Part shown: positions 33,479-43,965 of the stretch, one piece after another
Position numbering within the stretch: position 1 is the first letter of the stretch
Layout of the letters: each line of letters opens with the position of its first letter
Origin: Zychaea mexicana
Taxonomy: Eukaryota > Mucoromycota > Mucoromycetes > Mucorales > Lichtheimiaceae
DNA: 64,000 bases
Reading direction: 5' to 3'
Assembly (NCBI RefSeq): GCF_025766255.1
Contig: NW_026516677.1
Span: 529,826-593,825 of the forward strand
Notes under the pieces: model-generated
The model's input: only the letters and a program-made list of their open reading frames with translations
Database searches by the model: none
What the model was told of the DNA's origin: nothing
Translations under genes and position numbers: made by a program

Positions 33479-33501
33479 GCGGTTATAGATGAAATACACC
33501 A
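33479..33501 (-). repeat. Right terminal inverted repeat of the DDE transposon
   Basis: Reverse complement begins TGGTGTATTTC and matches the left end at 22 of 23 positions. Followed by TA. Confidence 0.93.
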
Positions 33502-34229
33502 TAATCTATTTATTCAGTAGTGAGAACTAATGTTATCATAATGAACAAGTTTGTAATTCCTTCCGGGTCTCGTTGACGTATTCTATCTCTTTAAGTTTAT
33601 TTGATATCACAGTGACTCAAAATCAGATAAGTGTTGCCTTTATCGTACAGATGATCATCAATCTAACCTACAAACGCATCATTAAGAATATGTACATATT
33701 CGGATGATCGCTTCAATAAGAGCAGCTGAATTATTAACAGTGCATATAAATGGTTTGCTACGATTGAAGATCTACATACACACTGCATATACATGTCTTA
33801 ATAGATATGATGACGAGGTGTATCAATTATGCTTTGCTATTTTTGCAAATATGATGTGATAATACTATATGTATATAGCAAGGCTTTAACATTCTGCTGA
33901 ATTCCTTGCATGTGATAGTAGTAGTAGTAGTAGTAGTAGTAGCTAGAAGCAAATATCAAATACACGCTCAACATCACATCCCCTAAGATAATTCCCACAC
34001 ATATGTATCTGCTTTTATTTAATCACAACTTTGTGTATTGTTATCAAATATAAAATGCGAACCTATTGCTGAATTAGTGAATAGATGACCTGTATATACC
34101 GTCTTATTTTATCTTTTCCTTGTAGAGAAAACATTCCTTAGATGTCTATATACACTGATCATAGCCCTAATGTAGCAGCTGCACAGTAAATCATGCTCAA
34201 TATCGTACTGTCCATGTCAGCTAGTTTAA
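33502..34229. other. A+T-rich spacer
   Basis: No coding signal recognised. Contains a (TAG)9 triplet repeat at 33916-33942 and many TATATA-like words. Confidence 0.6.
33916..33942 (+). repeat. (TAG)9 microsatellite
   Basis: Nine perfect TAG copies in non-coding DNA. Confidence 0.97.
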
Positions 34230-34957
34230 AAAGCTCTTTTGCTCTTTTTTGTATATCATTCCGTAGTTAGTAGCAGTCTTGCTTCGGCCGCGGCTCTCCA
34301 GGTCGTTAACATATCCTATGGCGGAAAAAGTGAACTTGGCTCTGCTGGCTTTTATCATTTGAACCCAACGAATATGAAGCTCTATACATTACACGACATA
34401 AGGTTGTTATTAAATCCCTTGTATGCCCTCCGTTTTTTCAACAGCAAGCAGACCAGTGCAGCTCAAGCTTGATTGCCAGTTTTATTCACCCGAAGCTGAT
34501 GCTGATCCGCGTTTCAGGATTGCAGGTTACGGATTTGTGTATTATTGTTGTTGTTCTTTTATATTGTTATACAAGTGGTTTAATTCTTTGATTGCTGCTT
34601 CTACAGTTCCCCTGTATTTATGTCATCATCTAGTTGATGCGGATTATCGAACCACCCCTTTTGATCGATATTCTTGTTGGTTCGTGTACACTATATACCT
34701 CCCACTTTGGTTGTTGATATTGTATGGAACATAGTGGTGATCAAGTCAAGAGAGAAAAACGCATCAACTCTGCTGCGCGTATTTGACGCCAACAAAAACA
34801 AGGATTGCCTTTTGTGTATAGCTTGGATGCGCTTTGTATGTGTGTCACTTGGTATATATAATCAAGACTTGTCTAATTGTTGTTGGCAGTGGATGTATAC
34901 AAGATCGTAAAAACGACAATTGTGGACGACAATGCTGATGTAAAAACGTGCAGATGA
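34230..34957 (+). CDS. Unrecognised multi-exon protein (3' five exons)
   Basis: Five exons agree in phase and intron size: up to 34402, 34449-34525, 34607-34675, 34735-34815 and 34890-34957 (stop TGA), with introns of 46, 81, 59 and 74 nt. The joined frame reads ASAAALQVVNISYGGKSELG, FYHLNPTNMKLYTLHDISRP, LDCQFYSPEADADPRFRIAV, DADYRTTPFDRYSLVIKSRE, LLRVFDANKNKDCLLLDVYK and ends VKTTIVDDNADVKTCR. The first exon opens after a stop at 34227 with no in-frame ATG, so at least one 5' exon is missing. No family recognised; the mix of beta-like strands and conserved-looking acidic loops suggests a small folded domain. Phase agreement at four junctions is the main evidence that it is real. An alternative is a decayed gene whose frames still happen to fit. 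Confidence 0.5.
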
Positions 34958-36612
34958 TGCAATGAAGAAAAATAAAAAAGAATTTGATCGATCGTGCATG
35001 CAACATATAATAAAGAGAAACCTTGTTTAGCTAAGAGAGAAAGGTCATGTGGCTGTGAGTGTGCATCAACTGCTGCCAAGTATTATGTATCATAAATAAA
35101 GCCATTCCTTCTTTGGTCTCGGTTTTCCTTACTATTCAACAAAGAAGCACGGTGGTGGATACCTCTTTGTTTTGGACAGGCAACCCCCATGAAAAACAGT
35201 AAAGGCGATCTTACAACACTGAATGTGCGAGGTGTAGAGTTGACAATTGGACTGTACAAGTGTACATATTGTTTGATAGGTTGCTGTTGCTGCTGTAACG
35301 AAAGAAATTTCTCCAAAAGTATTAAATACACGTAATATGCAAGGAGTCTCTGCATGTAAAGGCGGTGGACTGGCATGCACGCTGCCTACGCTTTCTATTC
35401 CTTCCAGGCTCGTTTATTAAACGCTATTCTTTTATCTAGTCTGCTTCTCTTCTTTTCCTTTTCTTTTCCCCTCGCTCACATGTAGAGTATAGTAATAAAC
35501 GAAACCAACGTGTTGTGGTACAGATAAAAATTAATAGTGCTTTCGACACACAGTTTATAACTGATATGTCTTACCAGTATTAATGGAGAGCAACGAAAGT
35601 TAGTCATACAGTAGTATAGTAAGTCAAGTTGACTATGTACGTCAAATATAGAGTGCTGCAGAGATAACGGTGAAGGTCTCCGCTTCATTGATTTTTATTC
35701 ATCTCTTAAACCTTCTACTTAGTCCTTTTCCCGTCATAGTTCCTCACCAACTCCACTCAGTTAGACGTTTTAAGCGCGTTCGCGCGAAAAGAGAGTGAGA
35801 AGATGATTACGTTCTCCCCATTAACCAGATTACATAATTCCAGAAAATTTACCCAATTAAGTTTTGGCTTTGTTTACTAGAAGGTACATGATGTATTACT
35901 GTCACTAAAGTAATATATTCCGCAACGATGACCGATTGAAAAGAAATCAAGTTTAGTCTGTTTGTAACCCAAGAGAGAGATTGTGTTTCAATGTCATGTT
36001 TCTCCTCTCTTTCCCTTTCTCTCTTTGCATTTCGCTGTCATATGGGAATCTAGGATTTTGTACAAGCGTGGGTATTAAGAAGATAGTAGCGACACAATTG
36101 CCGCCATTTGAAAAGTCTTGTGTGACATAGACACAAAAGTAAATAAAAAGGAACTACAAGGTATCCATTTGTGTTTGGTTTCATTCATCGGTGATCCATG
36201 TATTCCCTGTACTTTTTTTTGTCACATGATGCTCACAAACGTACATAATTGCTAGATCATAACATGAAAATAGCGTTGCAAAAGAATGGTCAATTACATG
36301 CCGGTTAAAAACACATATGAACAAAGTTTAGTAGTAGCACAATGAAGAGACAGCTGTTGATTCGGTGGGCATGTTAATACGTAGAAACAAAGAAAAGCAT
36401 AATATATTTTTAACCCAAAAAGTTTGTCTTCAATGTGGCTCCGAATACATAGTTCAAAAATATAACCTTCTCATCAAGAGGAATTATAGCACTGAAAATT
36501 AAATGTATATAAATGAAGATACAGAGGCTGGGGCGACGAGACTTTTTGGGGAAAATGAGGGGTTAGGTAGGGAGGGTAAGGAGAAACAATAAAGAAAAGT
36601 GAAGATATTACA
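34958..36612. other. Long spacer before the CSL gene 3' end
   Basis: About 1.65 kb with only scattered short open frames. CT-rich patches (ttctcctctctttccctttctctc at about 35999-36022) and a palindrome-like ttttaagcgcgttcgcgcgaaaa (about 35769-35791, gcgcgttcgcgc core) are present. No gene recognised. Confidence 0.55.
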
Positions 36613-39600
36613 TTAACAAAATGTGTAGTACTTATTCGTCTTGTACACGGCATAGCCATTCCTTCTGACCAGCAAAAGAGGTACACTGCATGAACCGCCA
36701 TTTTTCCACTCTGCGCCTACCGAATGCGCCAGTTCAGACGCGATAGGCACTTCACATACCAGATGTTCCCTGCCACGATATTCCGTGCGCGGAGAACGGC
36801 AATCACCAAACCATACTTCCAGGTCGCGCGTGAAACTTTCACCGTGCATGCTTAAAAACAGTCCATCACCGTCGCCCTTGGATCGTGAGAACCGTGAAAG
36901 CGTTGGTACCGGAGCAATTGTGACCGTACGTGGCTGATTAAACTTTAGTGACATGTCCAAGAATCGTTCGTCCACGAACTCGTCGTCTTGTGGAATCGGT
37001 GGTATCTCCCAAAATGTATATTTTGCACAATCTAGTAGTAATAGTAATAGTATACAGGTGTTGATTGTGACGTTTGATATGGGAAACGGTGGCAATTCGG
37101 ATGAAATTGAAGATTTGGTTAGCCTTTTGCGCGCTGAGAATATAGATCTCCTTGGTTGGATCGGATGAACAATGATAGTAATAGCAGTATATTTTCCCCT
37201 CTTCTTACCTGTGCCTACAATAGTCCAAACTGCTGAATCTGAAACATCTTCAGACCAAAATGCACCTAGTTCAGCCCATGACGCAGTCATGGCATTCATA
37301 TCGTCACTTGTTTGATCAATGGCGGATACAGACCGGCTGCGTTTGCCCGCAATTTGCTGCTGTGGATGCTGCTGATGATACTCTTCCGTAGCTCCTTGAA
37401 AATTGATCGTTGAATACATACTTTGCTGATGTGGTGCAGCATGGTGATGGAGCGGGTGTTGTGGCTGCGTGTTGATTCCATAGTAATAGTCGGCTACATT
37501 GCCAGTGGAAGCAATTCTGCGCCGCGCGGCGGCTCTATTCGAAGCAGCGGCATCCATGTCAAGCGAAGGATTTGCCGTCGTCGTCGTTGTCGTTGCTGTT
37601 GTTACCGCAGAAGCAGCAGGTGGATCAGGACGTATTGGTTTACGATCATGTGCAGATCGATGCATACCGACCATGTCATTAAGACAGGCCAAATAAGTTA
37701 CTGGACGATTAATGCGTGGTAACGTTTCGTTCTGAAGCGGGATGTCGTTTTCTTGCAGACGTGCTGAAGGATCTTGTACGATTTGAAGCGCCACTTTGTG
37801 GAGCTGCGAAACTGGATCACCCAGGATTTCGTCTCCGTACTCGCCGCCGCTTGTTCCCGATGGAGTCGACATTTCTGCACCTCTATTATAGTGCGAGTAG
37901 TGTTTACTATTTGCGCCGCCTACAACCGTCGATGCGCGGTCTATCTTGCGTACAATCATAACAGGGCTCACCAGACCAGTTGTGAGACACTGGAGTACAA
38001 TGTGCTGGTTATAATGGACAGCGAGTGGCTGACCGGTTTTGTTTTTGGCAGCAATGGCAGGTGGTGGTGGATAGGGTATATCGTTACGTAGAGTTGAGGC
38101 ACCAGTGCCAATATACTCGTCTGGACTGGTACTTTCTCGCTCGTGATGGTGGGGCACCCACGTGGTATCCACAAGCCAAATAATAAAGGGATCCCAGCTT
38201 CCTGTCCGTGCGATAAAGCATGTACCGTCTGGGCTGCTGGTCGATGCAGGACCGTCGAGATTGTGGTTGGCTTTGGACTGACCTGGGTACATAAACGGCT
38301 GTGTCGACGATGTCGCTCCAGCAGATGCTGATACGCCCAGATACTTTGTTGACACGGTCTGTGAACGAATACGGTTGAATAGCGAAACGGTTGTACCATG
38401 ATGGATGCAGGCTAAACAAGATAGATAAAGGGTGGTATGTACCACACGACAGTTCAGTAAGAGATATTGATAGTAACGGAGCCAAGCAAAAAAGAGAAAA
38501 ATGAAGTATATATCGTACAGTCCATGTTTTTAACGCTGAGACGCTTTTTGCTTGGCTTACTAATAACCTTGACGGGTTTGCTACCCAATGTCCCGATAGG
38601 CGTGCCATCCGCCAATTGTAAACGAGCAACACACTCAACACGTTTTCGCTTATCGTCCGCATCGTTGATATACAACTGACGTAGAACGCATTTGCCACCT
38701 GCCAAAGGGTCTCGAGGCTGAATACGATACCAATCACGATCACTACTACTGCCTCTGTCAAAACTGTTTCGTATACGTCCGCTGCTGTTGCTCGAGTTGA
38801 TGTTGCCGCTCCCGTATCCTGTTTGTCCCACGGTTGTACCAGACATGGAAAACCAATCGACCTGGCCTTCTTGCGTCTCAGACGTCTCGCCTGACATGGA
38901 CACCATCAACTGAGGCGGTGCGGTAGCAGCAGCAGCAGCAGCTGCTGGTGCTGCCGCGTTGGATGGATCATCATGCTTTTTAGTCCACCAGGATGCGCCA
39001 TCTAAAATTACCGTGGGTGGGGGACACAAGAATCTGGGGGAAAGGAGGGAGGCGTGTGTATTTAGTATAACGGGACAATTGTTTATTAGCAAAGCTAATC
39101 CGCTTTTTTTACCTTTTTTCAGTTCCATAGCTCTTTTGTGCTACTTTGCCCGTCAAAATGACAACTGTGCGTTCTCCCATGGCCACGGGATCTGTGGCCA
39201 AAAGGTAGCTTTGGATATGAGGGCGAGTCTTGGTCGACATGGCTGCGTCTACCAACATGCGAGCGGTGCGGACACCAGCTTTCATATTCGACATTGGAAT
39301 CGCTCGAACAGGTTGTAGTAGGTCGCTGACGTTGTTGCTGTTGTTGTCGCTAAATTGGCTGCCGTTACCTCTGCTATTGATCTGATGATAATTGTGACTT
39401 TTTCTGTTCCCACTGTTGATACTGCCGTTACTGCTACTGTTGTTGCTGTTGTCGTTGTGATCGTCAGCATGAATGCTGTTGTTGCTGTTGTTGCTACCAG
39501 TGTTGAGGAATGATGAATCAAAAATCTCAAACGATGACGACGTATTCACATGGTTGCTAGACGACACAGTCGGTACGTTTCTGTGCTCGGTCGTCGTTGT

Positions 39601-40999
39601 GCTGGCAGATGCTGTTGTAGGAGAGGAGTTGCTGCTGTAGCTGCTGTTCTATAATTAATGCCATCATGTTGGTTCATGTGAAAAGCGCGAGAATTTTCCA
39701 CAGTTAATTTGCAAAATCTGATGATTGACTCACCAGTATTGTCGATGAATGTGAATGCTTTCTTGTCTGTTGTAGTGGATCAAGAGGTGGTGGCGGTGCA
39801 AGAAAATCAAGTGAGAAGCCATCGTCAGTGATTTGATTCATGGTGCTGGTATTATGATTTGACTGTCGCGTACTAGAATGTTGCTGTAGATATAAATTAG
39901 TATCAATCGTTTTCTAATATAGGTATTGCTCTTGTTGGATAAGTGGGTAGTAATGACGAACCTGCTGCTGCTGTGATGGTGGCAGTGTTTGATGTGAAGA
40001 GGAAGAAGAAGAATAAGGAGAGTCAGTTGTGCCACCACCGGACCACAAGGTTGTCGCTGTTGCCCAAGGCGCAGCTGTTGTTGTGGCAGACGTTTCCATT
40101 TGACTGCTATATGGTTGTCCGCCATTTCCGAAACTGGCAAACATGGATGAATTAGGTGTGATATGATTTGACGATTCATTATTGTTGTGCTGCGATGACT
40201 GCTGCTCCATTGGCGCTTTGCTGTTTTGGTGATTGGTTTGATCATAACGGTAATGAGTGTCGTTGTTTGTATTAATAGATGAAGTGTGAGTGGAAGTAGA
40301 AGTAGTAGTATTTGGAAGAGGAGGAGGAGTAGCCTGCTGCTGCTGCTGTTCCCATGAGGCAACAGAAGAGGAATTAGGATAATTCATAACGTCGATATTA
40401 TTGTAATCCTGTCGATGCTGCTGCCGCCGATCATTAATCGTACTGCTACGACTCCCCACATCAGAAGCATTTGAGGATAACGGTAGCATATTCAGCATTT
40501 CTGTGTGTTGCTGCTGTTGCTGTTGTTGTTGTTGCTGTTGCTGGTGTTGCGAATGAGAAGGAGAACTATTGTGCCGTTGTACAGTTTCACGCTGAGATAG
40601 AAGGACGTGCGGCTGGCGTGAGAACTCTTGCTGGAGTATCGAAGACTTAGTCGACAAAGATTCAGCCGGCGCCATTACCTTTTGCGGGCGGGCTTGATCA
40701 TTGGTAGTTTTTGGATCGGAAGACGAAGTTGTTGACAAGAACGATGATTCATTTGGGCTCATCATCGTAGGAGACCAAGGGATTTGGAAAGCAGAGGACA
40801 GTAGATTGTCATCGTGCCTGGCAGGATAGTTTGCTGGCGGTGCAGTGAATGGAGATGAGGTCGATTGCTGCTGTTGCAGTTGCTGGTGGCGTTGTCTTAA
40901 TTGTTGAGGGTGATGGGGAGGATGATGATGATGCTGAGTATGGATGATGGAAGAAACAGTAGCATCATCATGAGGAGATGGAGACGACGCGATCGTCAT
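36613..40999 (-). CDS. CSL (RBP-J/LAG-1 family) transcription factor
   Basis: Six exons in phase: 39962-40999, 39734-39883, 39113-39648, 38519-39033, 37209-38411 and 36613-37031; 1286 residues. The N-terminal 500 residues are rich in Gln, Ser, Asn and His (QHHHHPPHHPQQ, long Gln runs). The RHR-N domain includes TVVILTGKVAQKSYGTEKRF then LCPPPTVILDGASWW and VLRQLYINDADDKRKRVECV. The beta-trefoil DNA-binding domain starts ISKPSKKRLSVKNMDSCIHH and GTTVSLFNRIRSQTVSTKYL. The C-terminal RHR-C/IPT part has DSAVWTIVGTDCAKYTFWEI and DLEVWFGDCRSPRTEYRGRE. CSL proteins bind GTGGGAA-type sites; fungal members (Cbf11/Cbf12 of fission yeast) control adhesion and cell cycle without Notch. Several insertions within the trefoil (about 30-60 residues) make it long. 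Nuclear location inferred. Confidence 0.93.
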
Positions 41000-43018
41000 C
41001 TTTTAACAGCGTTGGGCTTAACCAGTGAGGTTTTGTGTTCTTCTCTCCCTTTGTTGTCTAGAACGCACAATGAAAAGACAAACAAAACCGAAAAAGTGCG
41101 GGGTAAAAGGGACAAAGATGAAAAAATAGGTTCCAATATGAGTGACTGGGTTCCTTTCCCCACACGTTTAGTTTAATGGCTACACAAAGTGAAAAATGCA
41201 GCTTTTCCCCCGCCAACGAATTTTCCCAACCAATAGGTCGATGAAGGGACATTTCGTAACGCAAAGGCTTATAGCCTTTTCCTACTGCCATCGCCATTAT
41301 CGTCGTCTTTAGGATCATTTCCATCTACAACAAGCCCACACCCATTTACTTATTTCAACAAGGTAGCTTCATTGCATCCACCCAGCTATCAAATGGAACT
41401 AGTAAAAGGACAATAGCATCGCTCTAATCCGACAAACTACCGATATATGATACATATAAATCGCATGTTATTGCTTTCCTTGATGATAATTCTTGCCACA
41501 TCTGGTTGTGTAACCAGCTCTAACAGCATCGACCCGCCGTTTGCAGCCTTCAAAAGTTTTTTTTATCATTTGTTGTTGTTGCACCGATGATATGGACGAT
41601 AGGAAAATCTATAAAAGTAAACAGGATAATTTCTTTTCTAGTATGATAAATGACCCTTGGCCGGGTGGGATGGGGGACGATCTCGTTTCCAACTTAACAC
41701 GGAAAAGAAGAGAAACAAAAACGCGCGGTGTTAAGTAGATTTGAGCCGCAATAAAAAAAACTTATGGGAATATATCGAAGTTATTGTAGTGCTCTCTTTT
41801 ATTTATTCTTGGAGTAGGCTAGTAAAGAGAGAGTGTGTGTGTGTGTGTGCGTGTGTGTAGCGGTCAGTAAATAACAGTATCGGGTAATATTGGACCGGGA
41901 AGAAAAAGCGAAACAAGTGAGAGTGTAGCTCAAGGTCATCATCATCGTCTTTATAATCGACAGCACACCACATGGCCAAGTATTAAGCTTTGTATAGCTC
42001 ACATGAGAAGCACGATCATCGTAATTGAAAAGGACCCGCGATACCATACTAAGGCCCCATCTATCAGGCGAGCGAGAGGGGGTAAATGCCGAGGATGCTA
42101 CCATCATCATCTCTTCAGCATACTGTATATTTGCAGTATTTTGGTGCTTATAAACGTAAAGGTTACACACATTCACGTCTTTGGTAATGCAGCAGTAAAA
42201 TGGGATCAGCTTATGAACTACATTTGACAATAACTCACATCTTCTTTACTTTGACACTCGGTACTATCTGTGATCCAACCTCATTTTTCCTTAGCTGACA
42301 CCCACACCTTATAGACTGCCTCCTCCTCTTTCTAGTACTTTCTACATTTGTGCCTCAAGCATAACATTACCAGATTACAAGCCTGCTACACAGGTGACAG
42401 TTAAATCAGGGCCAAAAAGAGCAAAGACTGGACCACAGCTCTCTTGTTCGTCGTTGATCCCAACTCAATCAACCTATTTGCAAATATAATGGCGTTTGGC
42501 AAGCGCAGCAGCACTCAACCTGTTTAAGTATAAGAAAACAGCTTATCACTTTTTCATCACCCTAATTTCTAATGATTAACGTTGATGTGGGTGCCCTCCT
42601 GAATCTCATATTACACCTTTTTTTTTTGGGCCTCTTGGTATCTTACAGAGTCTTGGAGGTCCGTTTCAGGTGCAAACAACAGCATCAAACGGTACAAAGC
42701 GAAAGTCGGAACTTTTGCAATTGAAACCAATCCCCCACCCCCTTCTTTAATAACAATCATCATCACAATCCTTTCAAGAGTGTCGTATTGGAAAAGACGG
42801 AACGAAACCCAAGTCGTTCAATCAAAGACATACTTTACTTGGAAAGGGGGTTCTTGTATGACTACACTGTACATTGATGCTGACTAGTGTTATTTTGTTA
42901 GGATTGATGTTTAATGGAGTCGGCCGGGAGATTTTTAGTAGGTATGTTAAAATCGAAGACTACAACGATTGGACCAGAGTCTACAAACGGCTAGTATGCG
43001 AAGTTTGGCAATACTTTT
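41000..43018. other. CSL promoter side and spacer
   Basis: Two kilobases with no supported gene. The first 300 bp presumably hold the CSL promoter and leader. A (GT)n repeat with one interruption lies at 41833-41858. Short frames on both strands are not supported by splice sites or known motifs. Confidence 0.5.
41833..41858 (+). repeat. (GT)n microsatellite
   Basis: Twenty-six bases of alternating G and T with one GC interruption. Confidence 0.9.
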
Positions 43019-43290
43019 GACCATCAGCAAAGGTTAGCCAAGAGCATTTATCACAAGAACAAAGAAATGGATATGAAGGTCTTGGCGGTGTCAGTTCAAC
43101 ACCTACAGATACATCTTCTTCTTGCTTTTTTTGTAAAAAGTTGCTACCCCTCTCCCATGACTCCCCCAAACACTGGTGCTGACAATAATGAAACAACCGA
43201 TACAGTAAAGCCACATGTATTCAGGTTGTCAGTGCCGGGAATTTATCGATGCCATATCTGTCCAAGTACGTGTTACATAGATCCAGTTGA

Positions 43291-43321
<31 letters not shown>

Positions 43322-43453
43322 CTAGAAGGGACAGCTCACAAAAACACGGTGTCACCACGACTGGCACTGAATATGCCGACTTTCCCAATGCTTCTGCTGG
43401 TGGTGGTGACAGTCTGTTTCTTCCCCACAGTTCTGATATATAGAGCCTGTTAA
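43019..43453 (+). CDS. Possible small zinc-binding protein with alternative 3' frames
   Basis: Plus-strand coding-like exon from about 43019 to 43175 reads EHLSQEQRNGYEGLGGVSST and DTSSSCFFCKKLLPLSHDSP, with a CxxC pair. After a donor at 43176 (CTG|gtgctg) two acceptors 8 nt apart are possible. Using 43225 gives HWLSVPGIYRCHICPKGT, a second CxxC pair, then a hydrophobic end closed at 43453. Using 43233 gives HCAGNLSMPYLSK, then RDSSQKHGVTTTGTEYADFP and a stop at 43443. Both keep phase through the next intron (43266-43325, mostly a GT repeat). The C-x2-C-x(about 24)-C-x2-C form of the first model resembles a zinc finger. The 5' start was not found; an in-frame TGA lies just upstream, so an upstream exon is expected. 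Confidence 0.38.
43293..43321 (+). repeat. (TG)n microsatellite inside a predicted intron
   Basis: Twenty-nine bases of alternating T and G directly before the acceptor tctag of the predicted intron. Confidence 0.93.
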
Positions 43454-43965
43454 CTGGCCCTGACTGTTTTGAACCCTTGGATTAAAACTAGTGGAATTGG
43501 GTGCGTATGTGTTGTTTTCACACCACCCTTTTCTTTGTCTTTCCACATACAAATCTATGCTTTTCTGCATCGAATGCAAAGGTATCCTTATTGGGGTCAA
43601 GCAACTATCCACTGACTACCATCGTTGCACCTCTATTTACAAGCTTGTACTTTCGAGGAGGGCAAGAGCGAAAGTTAAGACACAAGCAAACTGGAATCTT
43701 TGTCGTCGTGGCAACCGTAACGATTTAAATGCCATGGCCAAGATTTGAACTGGCAATGTAGAGATTTATTAGTTAAATCGTAATCGCGTCCTTCCGTGAA
43801 GAAAACAAAAAAAAAGAGCGGTTGTGTTTTTGCATGAGCCGAGTTTAATTGCGTATATGCATGAATTTTCTGTTATAAAAGGTGCATCTTGAAGTGTGTT
43901 ATACTGGGGGTCTCTTTCCACTCTTTTTTCTTCTTTTTTTTTCATTTCTGTCTCGTATTCCAGTT

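Larger units (their letters stand above)
30896..33501 (+). mobile_element. DDE DNA transposon (Tc1/mariner-IS630-like ends), decayed
   Basis: The element is 2606 bp, bounded by 23-bp inverted repeats (30896-30918 and 33479-33501) that differ at one base and begin TGGTGTATT. Both ends abut TA (30894-30895 and 33502-33503), the target duplication of Tc1/mariner elements. The interior codes for one transposase on the + strand, broken by a frameshift and a stop. The word aaaattgaaa recurs near the ends (about 30934, 31113 and 33465) and may be a subterminal binding site. Near-perfect inverted repeats with a disabled transposase suggest a fairly recent arrival that can at best be mobilised in trans. 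Confidence 0.9.

Noticed and set aside
39914..40362. Antisense and alternative frames over the CSL N-terminus
   Set aside because: Arise from Gln/Asn/Ser triplet repeats; only one frame continues into the RHR-N domain.
43352..43612. Minus-strand frame near 43500
   Set aside because: No splice, start or motif support; antisense of the better plus-strand model.
43670..43765. Minus-strand tRNA suggested by gttcaaatc
   Set aside because: The T-loop is the wrong size and no acceptor, D or anticodon stems pair.
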